From Pleurocapsa sp. PCC 7327 (GTDB taxonomy: Bacteria > Cyanobacteriota > Cyanobacteriia > Cyanobacteriales > Microcystaceae): a stretch of DNA of 64,000 nucleotides. A model generated the notes under the pieces. The model saw only the letters and a list, made by a program, of their open reading frames with translations. It ran no database searches and was not told the origin of the DNA. The DNA lies in the NCBI RefSeq assembly GCF_000317025.1, contig NC_019689.1, forward strand, positions 3,364,024 through 3,428,023. The letters are read 5' to 3'. Each line of letters begins with the position of its first letter. The first letter of the stretch is position 1. Shown here piece after piece: positions 55,998-64,000 of this stretch. Made by a program: the position numbers and the translations under genes.

Positions 55998-56372
55998 TTA
56001 GAGTTGCTCTAAATAACTCAGCAAATCTGCCATTTCCTGAGTACTTGGCTGAAATTTTGGCATAGGAGGGGTTTTCCCGCTGATGACTTGCTCGATCAAG
56101 CGAACTTTAGATTTGCGTTTGGGAACGTGGTGCAAGCTCGGTCCTACATTACCATCAGCTCGCAATCCATGACATCCCGCACAGTTGATTTGAAAGATTG
56201 CGTGACCCCTATCTCGATCGCCAGCGAGGGATAAAACTTTTAGCACGTAGGGATCGGAAACCCTGCTGAAATGTATTCCCAGAGCGATCCCGATAACTAG
56301 CAAAGCCAAAGCTACTGCTACCCAAATCAATCGCTGTGCCAAAACTTTAGGTTGCGCTAACTGATTATCCAC
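55998..56372 (-). CDS. cytM: Cytochrome cM
   Basis: 124-residue c-type cytochrome. N-terminal membrane anchor (IWVAVALALLVIGIALGI), heme-binding CAGCH near residue 64-68, GNVGPSL and PPMPKF with the axial Met. Size and single anchor match CytM, a cyanobacterial cytochrome linked to stress and respiration/photosynthesis balance. Start is a GTG. Divergent from petG, 285 bp apart. Confidence 0.9.
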   Translation of the reverse strand: MDNQLAQPKVLAQRLIWVAVALALLVIGIALGIHFSRVSDPYVLKVLSLAGDRDRGHAIFQINCAGCHGLRADGNVGPSLHHVPKRKSKVRLIEQVISGKTPPMPKFQPSTQEMADLLSYLEQL

Positions 56373-56657
56373 TGGTCATTTCAACAGGTCGCTCTTCTGT
56401 TAACATTTTGCAATGTTTTAGGAGTCAAATGCTACTTTTATTAAACACATGTAACAGTTTGACGGCGAAGTCTTGCATATTATAAAAATAACTTAAGATT
56501 ATGAGAGCGATCGCGCAGAATCGCATTAAGAAATAAAAATGATTGGCGCTGCGATCGCCGAACTATCCGATTGCTAGGTCGCAGTAGAATTGGGCGACAT
56601 TCTCGGATAGGATAGAAACATACAAACAGGCATAACTATGATACAAGGAGAAATACC

Positions 56658-56774
56658 GTGATCGAACCCCTGCTTCTGGGAATCGTTTTAGGTCTAATTT
56701 TCATCACGTTGGCTGGTCTATTTTTTGCTGCCTATATGCAATACAAGCGCGGCAATCAGCTTGGGATCGATTAA
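56658..56774 (+). CDS. petG: Cytochrome b6f complex subunit 5 (PetG)
   Basis: 38-residue single-helix subunit of the thylakoid cytochrome b6f complex: [20 protein letters not shown] then [20 protein letters not shown] start at 56658 with AAGGAG seven bases upstream. Too short to be noticed by size-filtered ORF listing. Stabilises the complex; no adjacent pet genes. Confidence 0.95.
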   Translation: MIEPLLLGIVLGLIFITLAGLFFAAYMQYKRGNQLGID

Positions 56775-56784
56775 TCATCCCTCG

Positions 56785-56836
56785 TGAATGATGAATGATG
56801 AGTTACAAAAATTCAGAATCTATCATTCATCATTCA
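56785..56836. terminator. Inverted repeat between petG and tsaE
   Basis: 15-bp inverted repeat TGAATGATGAATGAT (56785-56799)/ATCATTCATCATTCA (56822-56836), 22-nt loop, between convergent genes. The right arm contains the end of tsaE (codons for LNDE and its stop). No T-run; likely a shared bidirectional terminator. Confidence 0.6.
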
Positions 56837-57347
56837 GTTGGCAGTTAATGGTTATTTGCTTCGAAAGCGATCGCTTCGCAAACATTCTCGACAAGTCAAA
56901 GTCTAATTCTCCTACCAACCGTAACTTGGCTTGGCGCTGAAAATCTTCCCTAAAGCTTAGTTCGATGTCGAGATAGTTGGGAGGATGGTAGGGCAGACGT
57001 TCCGCCCACTCGATCGCTACAATTCCTGGCACCACCTCTATCCCTTCCCAATAGACATCTAAATAGAGTCCCTCAACTTCTTTTGGCTGCAAGCGGTATA
57101 AATCGAAATGATACAGCGGCAAACGCCCCTCGGTATATTCGTTAATGAGAGCAAAGGTAGGACTGAGTACGGTGTCTTTTATGCCTAACCCTTCTCCGAG
57201 TCCTTGAACTAAAGTTGTTTTCCCAGCGCCTAAATCTCCTCTCAGTAAAACGACACTTCCAGCAGGCAAAGACTCTCCTAAGATTTTGCCTAAATGTCGA
57301 GTTGTTTGGGGATCGGGCAAAAGAATTGTCGCTGACTGAAAAGTCAT
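56823..57347 (-). CDS. tsaE: tRNA threonylcarbamoyladenosine biosynthesis ATPase
   Basis: 174-residue P-loop ATPase needed with TsaB/TsaD for t6A37 on tRNAs. Seen: RGDLGAGKTTLVQGLGEGLG (Walker A GDLGAGKTT), SPTFALINEYTEG, HFDLYRLQ, and AIEWAERL. Length normal. The last codons lie in an inverted repeat shared with petG. Followed by the yvcK-like gene, 105 bp upstream on the same strand. Confidence 0.93.
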   Translation of the reverse strand: MTFQSATILLPDPQTTRHLGKILGESLPAGSVVLLRGDLGAGKTTLVQGLGEGLGIKDTVLSPTFALINEYTEGRLPLYHFDLYRLQPKEVEGLYLDVYWEGIEVVPGIVAIEWAERLPYHPPNYLDIELSFREDFQRQAKLRLVGELDFDLSRMFAKRSLSKQITINCQLNDE

Positions 57348-57452
57348 ATTGTGCTTCTAGTCTTGATAAGATTAACTACCTTCTGCCTTAAAACTATCAG
57401 CCGTGTACCTCATCCAAAAGAGAACTGCTATCACTAATAAGCAAACGCCGAA

Positions 57453-58829
57453 TTATCTGCCGCTGTACCACCGCAACAAGACTCTAGCTAATCGATGGGG
57501 ATCGTGACGCACATAACCCGTTTCTTCATCTTCATCCATAACGTTAGCCAACACGACGCGGCATCCTAAATTAGAAACCTCCTCTCGATCCAAGAAAACG
57601 GGATGGCAATTTTCCTGTGCGTAGCGTAGCAAAGATTGAGGAGAAGGGGATTTTCGCTGGACGAGGACGGCATCAAAGACTCGTTTGCCGCAGACGCGAT
57701 CGATCGCTCGAATATGCTCGGCAACGGTATATCCTTCGGTTTCTCCGGGTTGGGTCATAATATTGCAGACGTAGATGCGAGGCACTTTAGCATTAGCGAT
57801 CGCCTCTCGAATTCTCGGTACTAACAAATTGGGAATGACGCTAGTATATAGGCTACCTGGTCCGATAATAATATAATCCGCCTCCTCGATCGCCCGAATG
57901 GCTGCGGGTAAGGCTGGAGGAGCGGTTGGATGACAGCCAATTTGACGAATCTGTCCTTTAGCTTTGGTAATATTAGACTCTCCTTGAATTAAGCGCCCAT
58001 CAGCCAATTCAGCCCATAGACTCACGTCGCTGAGAGTAGCGGGTAACACCTTGCCTCGCACTGCCAAAACTTGGGAACTAGCAGCGATCGCTTTTTCTAG
58101 ATCTCCTGCAATCTCAGTCATAGCAGTCAGAAACAAATTGCCAAAACTATGACCGCTCAATCCGTCGCCCGCCTGAAAGCGATATTGAAACAATTCCGTG
58201 AGCAGCTTTTCCTCATCTGCCAAGGCAGCAATGCAGTTGCGAATATCTCCGGGCGGCAGCACGCCGATTTCCCGTCGCAGTCGTCCGGAAGAGCCGCCGT
58301 CATCGGCAACAGTGACGATTGCGGTAATATTGGCGCTATACTGTTTCAGACCCCTGAGCAAAGTAGAAAGCCCCGTTCCGCCGCCAATAGCAACGATTTT
58401 GGGTCCTCGATTCAAGCGGCGATGGGCGAGCAGGACATCCACCAGTTCGCGATCGCTATCGGGCTGAAGCGCTTCCGTAATCGAGCCAACCGTGCGAGTT
58501 TGTCCCCAGAAAATGAGAAACAGTCCCAAGGCGAAGGCGAGCGGTCCGGAGACATAGCTGGGAACGGTATTGGTAATGGTTCCTAAGACTGCGGAGACAA
58601 ATTCAATCAAGCGATAAATGGGAGTCAGCTTGATCCAAATCGCCAATCCTAGAGCGGTGAGGACAACACCAATAGCGCTGATAACCAACCAACGCTTGAC
58701 CAATAATCCGGGCGATAGCCACTTGAACCATCGGTTAAATTGTTTGGGGGTTCGTCTGCCAACAGCAGCCAACTTTCCCCTATCTGACTTAAGTTTGCGC
58801 AAAGCGTGTTTTAATAGACCGATTGACAT
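57453..58829 (-). CDS. YvcK/CofD-like protein (gluconeogenesis-factor family)
   Basis: 458 residues. N-terminal ~120 residues carry two hydrophobic helices ([35 protein letters not shown]), an extension usual in cyanobacterial members. The catalytic-like part is [30 protein letters not shown] and [13 protein letters not shown]. Binds UDP-sugar-type nucleotides in Bacillus YvcK, which affects carbon metabolism and cell shape. Divergent from ruvC. Confidence 0.9.
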   Translation of the reverse strand: MSIGLLKHALRKLKSDRGKLAAVGRRTPKQFNRWFKWLSPGLLVKRWLVISAIGVVLTALGLAIWIKLTPIYRLIEFVSAVLGTITNTVPSYVSGPLAFALGLFLIFWGQTRTVGSITEALQPDSDRELVDVLLAHRRLNRGPKIVAIGGGTGLSTLLRGLKQYSANITAIVTVADDGGSSGRLRREIGVLPPGDIRNCIAALADEEKLLTELFQYRFQAGDGLSGHSFGNLFLTAMTEIAGDLEKAIAASSQVLAVRGKVLPATLSDVSLWAELADGRLIQGESNITKAKGQIRQIGCHPTAPPALPAAIRAIEEADYIIIGPGSLYTSVIPNLLVPRIREAIANAKVPRIYVCNIMTQPGETEGYTVAEHIRAIDRVCGKRVFDAVLVQRKSPSPQSLLRYAQENCHPVFLDREEVSNLGCRVVLANVMDEDEETGYVRHDPHRLARVLLRWYSGR

Positions 58830-58915
58830 AACCGATGACTAACGAGAAAACCGTCGTCAAAAAGACTCTAACTGACTCTGAAGCAATCTCTCAAGTATTT
58901 TTAACAATCGGCTTG

Positions 58916-59452
58916 ATGAAAAAACGAATTTTAGGACTCGATCCGGGAATAGCAATTGTTGGATTTGGCACAATTGTATGTCAGAGTGCAGACAATTGGG
59001 CGATTGCCGTTAGGAATCGACAGATTCGACCGTGGCAACCCTCCCCCGAACCCGTTCGATTACTGGAGTTCGGGGCGATCGAGACTCCTGCTGCCACCCC
59101 GGATGGAGAGCGTCTGGCAACCATCTATGAAGATTTACGCACGCTCCTCAAAGAAAGTCGTCCCGATTTAGTCGCGATCGAAAAACTATTTTTTTACCGC
59201 ATGAACAATACGATCGCCGTTGCTCAGGCACGAGGCGTATTGTTGCTAGCCCTGGCCATAGAAAAGATTCCCTATGTAGAATTTACTCCCGCTCAAGTCA
59301 AACAAGCTCTCACCGGGCATGGTAATGCCAAAAAGTCCGAAGTTCAGGCTGCTGTGGCGCGAGAGTTGAATTTAGCCGTCATTCCTCAACCCGACGATGC
59401 TGCCGATGCTTTGGCTGTCGCTTTAACTGCTTGGTTTCATTCCCAGTTTTGA
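58916..59452 (+). CDS. ruvC: Holliday junction resolvase RuvC
   Basis: 178-residue junction-specific endonuclease. [15 protein letters not shown] with the first Asp, [10 protein letters not shown] with the second Glu, and [11 protein letters not shown] with the C-terminal Asp pair. Between strand 1 and the first Glu there is an insertion (about 20 residues, [15 protein letters not shown]) frequent in cyanobacterial RuvC. The open frame starts at 58835, but the ATG at 58916 gives the family start. Confidence 0.93.
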   Translation: MKKRILGLDPGIAIVGFGTIVCQSADNWAIAVRNRQIRPWQPSPEPVRLLEFGAIETPAATPDGERLATIYEDLRTLLKESRPDLVAIEKLFFYRMNNTIAVAQARGVLLLALAIEKIPYVEFTPAQVKQALTGHGNAKKSEVQAAVARELNLAVIPQPDDAADALAVALTAWFHSQF

Positions 59453-59527
59453 AGCGAGCGACCTTCCCATACCCCAGTACGCGAGCGGATAAGTCTCGCT
59501 CCCTAGCTTTTCTAGCGATTTTCTTGT

Positions 59528-61840
59528 CTATCTAAGAACTTGGCTACTTTGAATCAGCCAGCGACCTTGTTGGCGAACCAATTCATAACGAACCCGTATG
59601 CTGTAATCGTCGGATTGTCCGCGATTCAACTGTCCGTTTTGATAGTAGTTGGCAATTTCTCTAACCGATGCCTCTACCGTAGCGCGATCGGGGTTTTGCG
59701 TGTCGGTTTTGAGGGAGCGGACTTGCATCTGGTGTTGATAGTGCCAGTAATTGTTACTTCCTTTTAGTTTTGCCACGCGATCGCGCCACTGAGATAGCAA
59801 AGTTCCCGTTAAAATCTCGTCCAATTTCTCTACCTGGTGCTGGCTCCCCATTGCTTGAGATTTAACCGTTAACCAAGTTTGGATAACTTGCTCGGCTCCC
59901 TGCTGGGTTAGAACTTCTGGGGGGATAACCACCTGTGCGTCTGCTGGCGGAATCGCGATTGGAGGTCGATTGAGCGCGATCGATAATTGTTCTCCTTTGA
60001 GAGCATTTAGAGGAGAACTGCTCGCTTCAAACCACTTATTCACCAAGCCAAAAGCTCCTACCCCGAATACAACCGCCGCCGCTCCCAACAGCAAGCGCTG
60101 CCTCCGAGAAGACGACCGAGAGCGATTTCTACGTCGCGGAGAACGAAAGGACGGGCGTTGTCGTTCTGGATCGCGTTTTTTTGGAGGACTCGATCGTCTT
60201 CTGCGGTGAGAAGGTGGCTCTAGGGTTGGCTGGCGATAACCCGTCACGACCAATTGCTCTCTAGAGAGTTCTGGCGGCTCTTCTGCATAGCCGCTGAAAT
60301 TTACCGTACCTCTTTCATAGGTACGGGGGTTGGCTGCTAACACGGCAGTCGTTCGCCCGCCAGAGGTTGCAGCGAGCGTCTTCGTTTCTCCATAATATCG
60401 AGAGCGGCTGAGCGCCGATCTGGAGGTTCTCGTTCTTCTTTCCTGGAAGTTCTGTTGTCTTCCAGCTTGATTTTTCGCCATTGTTTCTCCTATTGCGTGT
60501 TGAGGATTGACTGGTGAGGGCTGCTCTTGTTCGCCAGAGCTAGTTGGTAACTGCTCTAGGTATTCTTGTACCTCTTTATCGGCAAAGTATTGCTTGATAG
60601 AGGCTGTCTGATTTGCTAGGTCTCGAAAATGGGAAAAGACTTCGGTTTGCAGCCAACGTTCTCCATAGACGCATAAACCTCGCAATAGATCGGGTTCTCC
60701 TTGGGAGCGATCGCGAATGAAGGCTAGCGGTTCTTCTTCCTTGCTGCCTTCTAGCGCTCGACTCGCCTCTTCTGTTTGACCTAGCAGCAGGGCGCACATG
60801 GCTTGCTCTAGATAAACGTCTTGCCGCTCGCTTAACTCACAGAGAAGGTCTTTAGCCCGAACGATTAGAGCGGGTTTTTTTTCGGCAAATCCTCTCCCGA
60901 TTAAGGCATAAATAGCGAGATATTTGCCGACGGTTGAAGGGCGTTGAGCTTCCGCTTCAAACAAGTCTTGCTGTTCTTGGGCGGTTAAATAAATTCTGAT
61001 TTGCTGGATAAAGCGCAGACAGTCATCGATTCCTAACCCAGAGCGATCGTCGCCTTTGCCGTCAATCCCGCCGCGCTCTTGCAGCATGTCTTTGAGTAGC
61101 TTCAACCCTTTGTTTCTCTCTGCTTTTCTCTCTTCTTCAAGGGCTAGTAACTCTAAAATCCGATAGGGTCTTAACTTATACAGCTCCGTGCGAATTTCTG
61201 CCCATACGCTTGGGAAAAGGTGTTCTTTCTCTAGCAGTTCAAGCCCTTTGCTTCCCAATTCCGCTGCTGTTTCGTATTCTCCTCGCTGCCAATGCTCTCT
61301 ACCCAACTCCCAGTAGGCTAAAGCTAAGGTTAGGATGATATCGCTCTTAACTGCCTGTAGTGTCTTTGGGTCTTCCGGGTCGGGACTGACTTGTTGGGGG
61401 TTGTTGAGAAAAGGATAGCCCAAATTGAGAACTTGCTCGTATTCTCCCAGGTCTTGAAGGATTAGTAGCGCTCCAACAAATTGCTCTGGGGCAATTTCAA
61501 TCGAGAAGGCGGGGCGTTCGGGGACACTTTTTTGCGATTCGTCCGTCTCATTTACAGATGACTCGTTATTTTGTTGCGCTGGTGCTTTTTCTTCCGCTTT
61601 TTCTGAGTTGGTTTTCTCTTTCTCTAGAAAATTTTCCTCGTATTCAGCTCGTTTTTGGGAATCGCAGAGAACTTGATATGCCATCTCTAGCAATTGTTTG
61701 CGAGCAGCGATCGCGATGCCGCTATATTCCCATCTTGTCGGCAACTGCAAGTTACGGTCGCGGTAAGCTTGATTCAATAGCTCGTCCGTTACCCGAACCG
61801 GTATTCCCAAAATTCTGTAGTAGTCGAGCGGAATTCGCAC
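59528..61840 (-). CDS. ftn2: Cell division protein Ftn2/ZipN (ARC6 homologue)
   Basis: 770 residues. N-terminal J-like domain (IPLDYYRILGIP...AYRDRNLQLP), then alpha-helical repeat-rich region (~150-450), a basic, Arg/Ser-rich linker (~470-600), one transmembrane helix near 595-610 (LLLGAAAVVFGVGAFGLVN) and a C-terminal IMS domain, QVIQTWLTVKSQAMG to VRQQGRWLIQSSQ. Anchors FtsZ at the division site in cyanobacteria and plastids. GTG start. Divergent from pdhA, 430 bp apart. Confidence 0.93.
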   Translation of the reverse strand: MRIPLDYYRILGIPVRVTDELLNQAYRDRNLQLPTRWEYSGIAIAARKQLLEMAYQVLCDSQKRAEYEENFLEKEKTNSEKAEEKAPAQQNNESSVNETDESQKSVPERPAFSIEIAPEQFVGALLILQDLGEYEQVLNLGYPFLNNPQQVSPDPEDPKTLQAVKSDIILTLALAYWELGREHWQRGEYETAAELGSKGLELLEKEHLFPSVWAEIRTELYKLRPYRILELLALEEERKAERNKGLKLLKDMLQERGGIDGKGDDRSGLGIDDCLRFIQQIRIYLTAQEQQDLFEAEAQRPSTVGKYLAIYALIGRGFAEKKPALIVRAKDLLCELSERQDVYLEQAMCALLLGQTEEASRALEGSKEEEPLAFIRDRSQGEPDLLRGLCVYGERWLQTEVFSHFRDLANQTASIKQYFADKEVQEYLEQLPTSSGEQEQPSPVNPQHAIGETMAKNQAGRQQNFQERRTRTSRSALSRSRYYGETKTLAATSGGRTTAVLAANPRTYERGTVNFSGYAEEPPELSREQLVVTGYRQPTLEPPSHRRRRSSPPKKRDPERQRPSFRSPRRRNRSRSSSRRQRLLLGAAAVVFGVGAFGLVNKWFEASSSPLNALKGEQLSIALNRPPIAIPPADAQVVIPPEVLTQQGAEQVIQTWLTVKSQAMGSQHQVEKLDEILTGTLLSQWRDRVAKLKGSNNYWHYQHQMQVRSLKTDTQNPDRATVEASVREIANYYQNGQLNRGQSDDYSIRVRYELVRQQGRWLIQSSQVLR

Positions 61841-62270
61841 GGTTAGTTTCCTCAGGTCGGAGTTATCAAAAATTTAATTTGCACAAAAATTTTACTCCTT
61901 CTTGGTCTCTGTAGCCGACAAGCTTTAGGATATTTCAGAATATCTGGCAAAATTTTAGCTCAAACACTTGGGATTGGTAAAAAAATCTTTAAAAATTTAT
62001 ATCTTATTGGCAGCAAGGCTCCGCCGATCGCAACAAAACCCATCTAATCTTAAACCGCTGTTATCCCAAAACTGGGTCGGATTCAGTCAAAGACTAAGTT
62101 TCTGGGGCAGTACATAGATTCATTCTTCGGACTAGATGCCGTATCCGAAAAAGTATGATAAAGTTCATGGTAAAATGTTGCGAATTTACTTTACTTGATT
62201 TTTTAGGCTTTCTATTCTAGAAAAACATCGCAATCGCTAACTGCTAACTGAATTTAAAGATTTAGGCTTT
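61841..62270 (+). other. Divergent promoter region of ftn2 and pdhA
   Basis: 430 bp without a gene. AT-rich, with -10-like TATGAT (62154-62159) and TAAAAT about 60-115 bp upstream of pdhA, and a hairpin-like TTCTATTCTAGAAAAAC near 62210. No distinct operator recognised. Confidence 0.4.
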
Positions 62271-63305
62271 ATGGTTTCCGAACGCATTCTACCCGAATTT
62301 AATACGGCTTCAGTCCGGATTACTAAAGAAGAAGGATTGCTTCTTTATGAGGACATGATTCTCGGACGCTTTTTTGAAGACAAATGTGCTGAGATGTACT
62401 ATCGGGGCAAAATGTTTGGTTTTGTCCACCTCTACAACGGACAGGAAGCCATCTCGACCGGAATTATCAGAGCTTTGCGCCGCGATCGAGATTATGTTTG
62501 CAGTACCTACCGCGATCACGTCCACGCGCTTAGTTGCGGAGTTCCGGCCAGAGAGGTCATGGCTGAGTTGTTTGGCAAAGAAACTGGCTGTAGCAAAGGT
62601 CGCGGCGGCTCGATGCACCTGTTCTCTGCCCAACACCGACTCTTAGGCGGCTATGCGTTTGTCGCCGAAGGCATTCCCGTGGCGACGGGCGCTGCCTTTC
62701 AATCGAAGTATAGACGAGAAGTGATGGGAGATGAGAGTGCCGATCTCGTCACTGTCTGTTTCTTTGGCGATGGGGCAAGCAATAACGGTCAGTTTTTTGA
62801 ATGTTTGAATATGGCTGCCCTTTGGAAACTCCCGATTATCTACGTTGTCGAGAATAATAAATGGGCAATTGGGATGGCGCACGATCGCGCCACCTCTCAA
62901 CCGGAAATTTATAAGAAAGCTAGCGTCTTCCAAATGCCGGGAGTAGAAGTCGATGGAATGGACGTTTTGGCAGTTCGCAGCGTCGCTCAAGAAGCCATTG
63001 CCCGCGCCCGCGCCGGCGAAGGACCCACTCTAATCGAGGCGTTGACCTATCGCTTTCGAGGTCACTCCCTTGCCGATCCCGACGAATTGCGATCGCAGGA
63101 CGAAAAACAATTTTGGGGAGCACGCGATCCGATTAAAAAATTTGCCGCCTATCTGTTCGAGCACAACTTAGCCGAGCATGAAGAACTCAAGGAGATCGAG
63201 CGTCGCGTTCAAGCAATCATAGACGATGCCGTTCAATTCGCACAAGAAAGCCCAGAACCCGATCCCAGCGAACTTTACCGCTATGTCTTCGCTGAGGACG
63301 AATAG
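62271..63305 (+). CDS. pdhA: Pyruvate dehydrogenase E1 component, alpha subunit
   Basis: 344-residue thiamine-diphosphate enzyme subunit that decarboxylates pyruvate with the beta subunit. Seen: [35 protein letters not shown], and the ThDP motif [31 protein letters not shown] (begins GDGA, ends NN). RYRDHxH and the regulatory loop [12 protein letters not shown] are plastid-like. Single gene here; pdhB not adjacent. Confidence 0.94.
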   Translation: MVSERILPEFNTASVRITKEEGLLLYEDMILGRFFEDKCAEMYYRGKMFGFVHLYNGQEAISTGIIRALRRDRDYVCSTYRDHVHALSCGVPAREVMAELFGKETGCSKGRGGSMHLFSAQHRLLGGYAFVAEGIPVATGAAFQSKYRREVMGDESADLVTVCFFGDGASNNGQFFECLNMAALWKLPIIYVVENNKWAIGMAHDRATSQPEIYKKASVFQMPGVEVDGMDVLAVRSVAQEAIARARAGEGPTLIEALTYRFRGHSLADPDELRSQDEKQFWGARDPIKKFAAYLFEHNLAEHEELKEIERRVQAIIDDAVQFAQESPEPDPSELYRYVFAEDE

Positions 63306-63672
63306 AATGACAAGGAAAGAATAACGGGGCAAGACAAAAATTTATAGCATTGTTGCAGGGGTGCAAGGCTTTGCACCCCTACTTATCATTGGCGATGACT
63401 TGGTAGAAGGTTGGGATTTCCGTAAAGCCTGAAAGAGGGAGAAAATGATACCATAATTATTGATTCTCCGTCATCGGTCAATTCTCGCGAATGACCAAAA
63501 CAATTCTCAATTCACAATTCGCAATTGACTATTCACCCATCAAGAGGGTATATGTCCCCACGGAAATCAAAGATTCAGTGGTCGAGAGCGGTGACGAGCA
63601 GCTCGCCGATTGTAATTGTGAATTGCTACTTGCCAATTGCTAATTGGTCTGACATCCCGATAAGAAACTGCC
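63306..63672 (+). other. Intergenic region between pdhA and secA
   Basis: 367 bp containing a strong inverted repeat (63357-63380, listed separately) and AATTCACAATT/CAATTGC-like filler at 63485-63530 and 63610-63650. A 62-codon frame crossing it has no features. Confidence 0.5.
63357..63380. terminator. Strong hairpin after pdhA
   Basis: AGGGGTGCAA-GGCT-TTGCACCCCT, a perfect 10-bp stem with a 4-nt loop, 51 bp past the pdhA stop. Known dispersed motif in cyanobacteria, and a plausible terminator; no T-run. Confidence 0.65.
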
Positions 63673-64000
63673 ATGCTATTAAAAAGTTTATTAGGCGACC
63701 CCAACGCACGTAAGATCAAAAAACTTCAGCCGCTGGTTACTGACATTAACCTTCTCGAAGAAGACATTAAAAAGCTTTCTGACGAAGAACTCAAGCAGAA
63801 AACGGCAGAGTTTAAGCAAAAACTAGAAAAAGCCAGAAGCGATCGCGAACTAGAAGACATCTTAGACGAGATCCTCCCCGAAGCCTTTGCCGTAGTTCGA
63901 GAAGCTGCCGTTCGCGTTTTGGGAATGCGTCACTTCGACGTGCAATTACTTGGGGGTATCGTCCTGCATCAAGGGCAAATTGCCGAGATGAAAACCGGGG
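63673..64000 (+). CDS. secA: Preprotein translocase subunit SecA (5' part)
   Basis: Only the first 109 codons are in the window. [59 protein letters not shown] and [10 protein letters not shown] are the N-terminal signature through the start of the ATP-binding motif. ATPase that drives protein export across plasma and thylakoid membranes. Runs off the right edge. Confidence 0.96.
   Translation, partial: MLLKSLLGDPNARKIKKLQPLVTDINLLEEDIKKLSDEELKQKTAEFKQKLEKARSDRELEDILDEILPEAFAVVREAAVRVLGMRHFDVQLLGGIVLHQGQIAEMKTG

Noticed and set aside
63525-63713. A 62-codon frame between pdhA and secA
   Set aside because: It overlaps the secA start and translates filler repeats; no features.

Overview
The window is chromosomal DNA from a cyanobacterium. 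The evidence is abundant HIP1 octamers (GCGATCGC), plant-like photosynthesis and carotenoid genes (petG, cytM, crtR, desA), the Ftn2/ZipN division protein, Ycf35, an InrS-like metal sensor and a BioU-type biotin enzyme. Base composition and HIP1 density fit a unicellular or baeocyte-forming (Pleurocapsa/Chroococcales-like) lineage, but I cannot assign a genus. No rRNA, tRNA or CRISPR array was recognised.

Layout. 0.1-7.2 kb: lipase, Delta12 desaturase (desA), aldo/keto reductase, Ca2+/Na+ antiporter, an IS200/IS605-type element carrying only a tnpB with a nonsense codon, and L-lactate dehydrogenase. 7.5-15.9 kb: pyrC, lepB, prs, bioD, a degenerate histidine kinase, a PEBP lipoprotein and a PLP aminotransferase. 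16.1-22.2 kb: two glycosyltransferases, a NarL-type kinase/regulator pair and a membrane protein of unknown function. 22.4-27.6 kb: the rimP-nusA-rnpM(ylxR)-infB operon with an attenuator-like hairpin in its leader. 27.8-31.9 kb: membrane protein, hybrid kinase, and a P-loop GTPase next to a roadblock-domain protein.

31.9-40.8 kb is the most unusual part. It holds an ammonium transporter, an IS5-like element, and a HetC-like C39 peptidase/ABC exporter, followed by an HlyD adaptor and a HetP-family protein. In Nostoc, hetC and hetP are neighbours in heterocyst differentiation. Here the cluster is interleaved with a secretion adaptor, and the IS terminal repeat supplies the Shine-Dalgarno of the exporter.

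40.8-64 kb: two-domain PPK2 enzyme, galE, InrS/CsoR-like regulator, DUF1995, cysteine desulfurase, aroE, YiaA/B protein, a DUF2997-ycf35-ferredoxin operon, bioU, acpH-like/crtR, pyrD, a PEP-CTERM gene split by an IS982-family element (6-bp target duplication, reading frame restorable), cytM, petG (38 codons), tsaE, yvcK-like, ruvC, ftn2, pdhA, and the start of secA. Functionally the window mixes housekeeping (translation, pyrimidine, shikimate and biotin synthesis), envelope lipid and pigment desaturation/hydroxylation, signalling, and three different transposable elements that have each altered a neighbouring gene.
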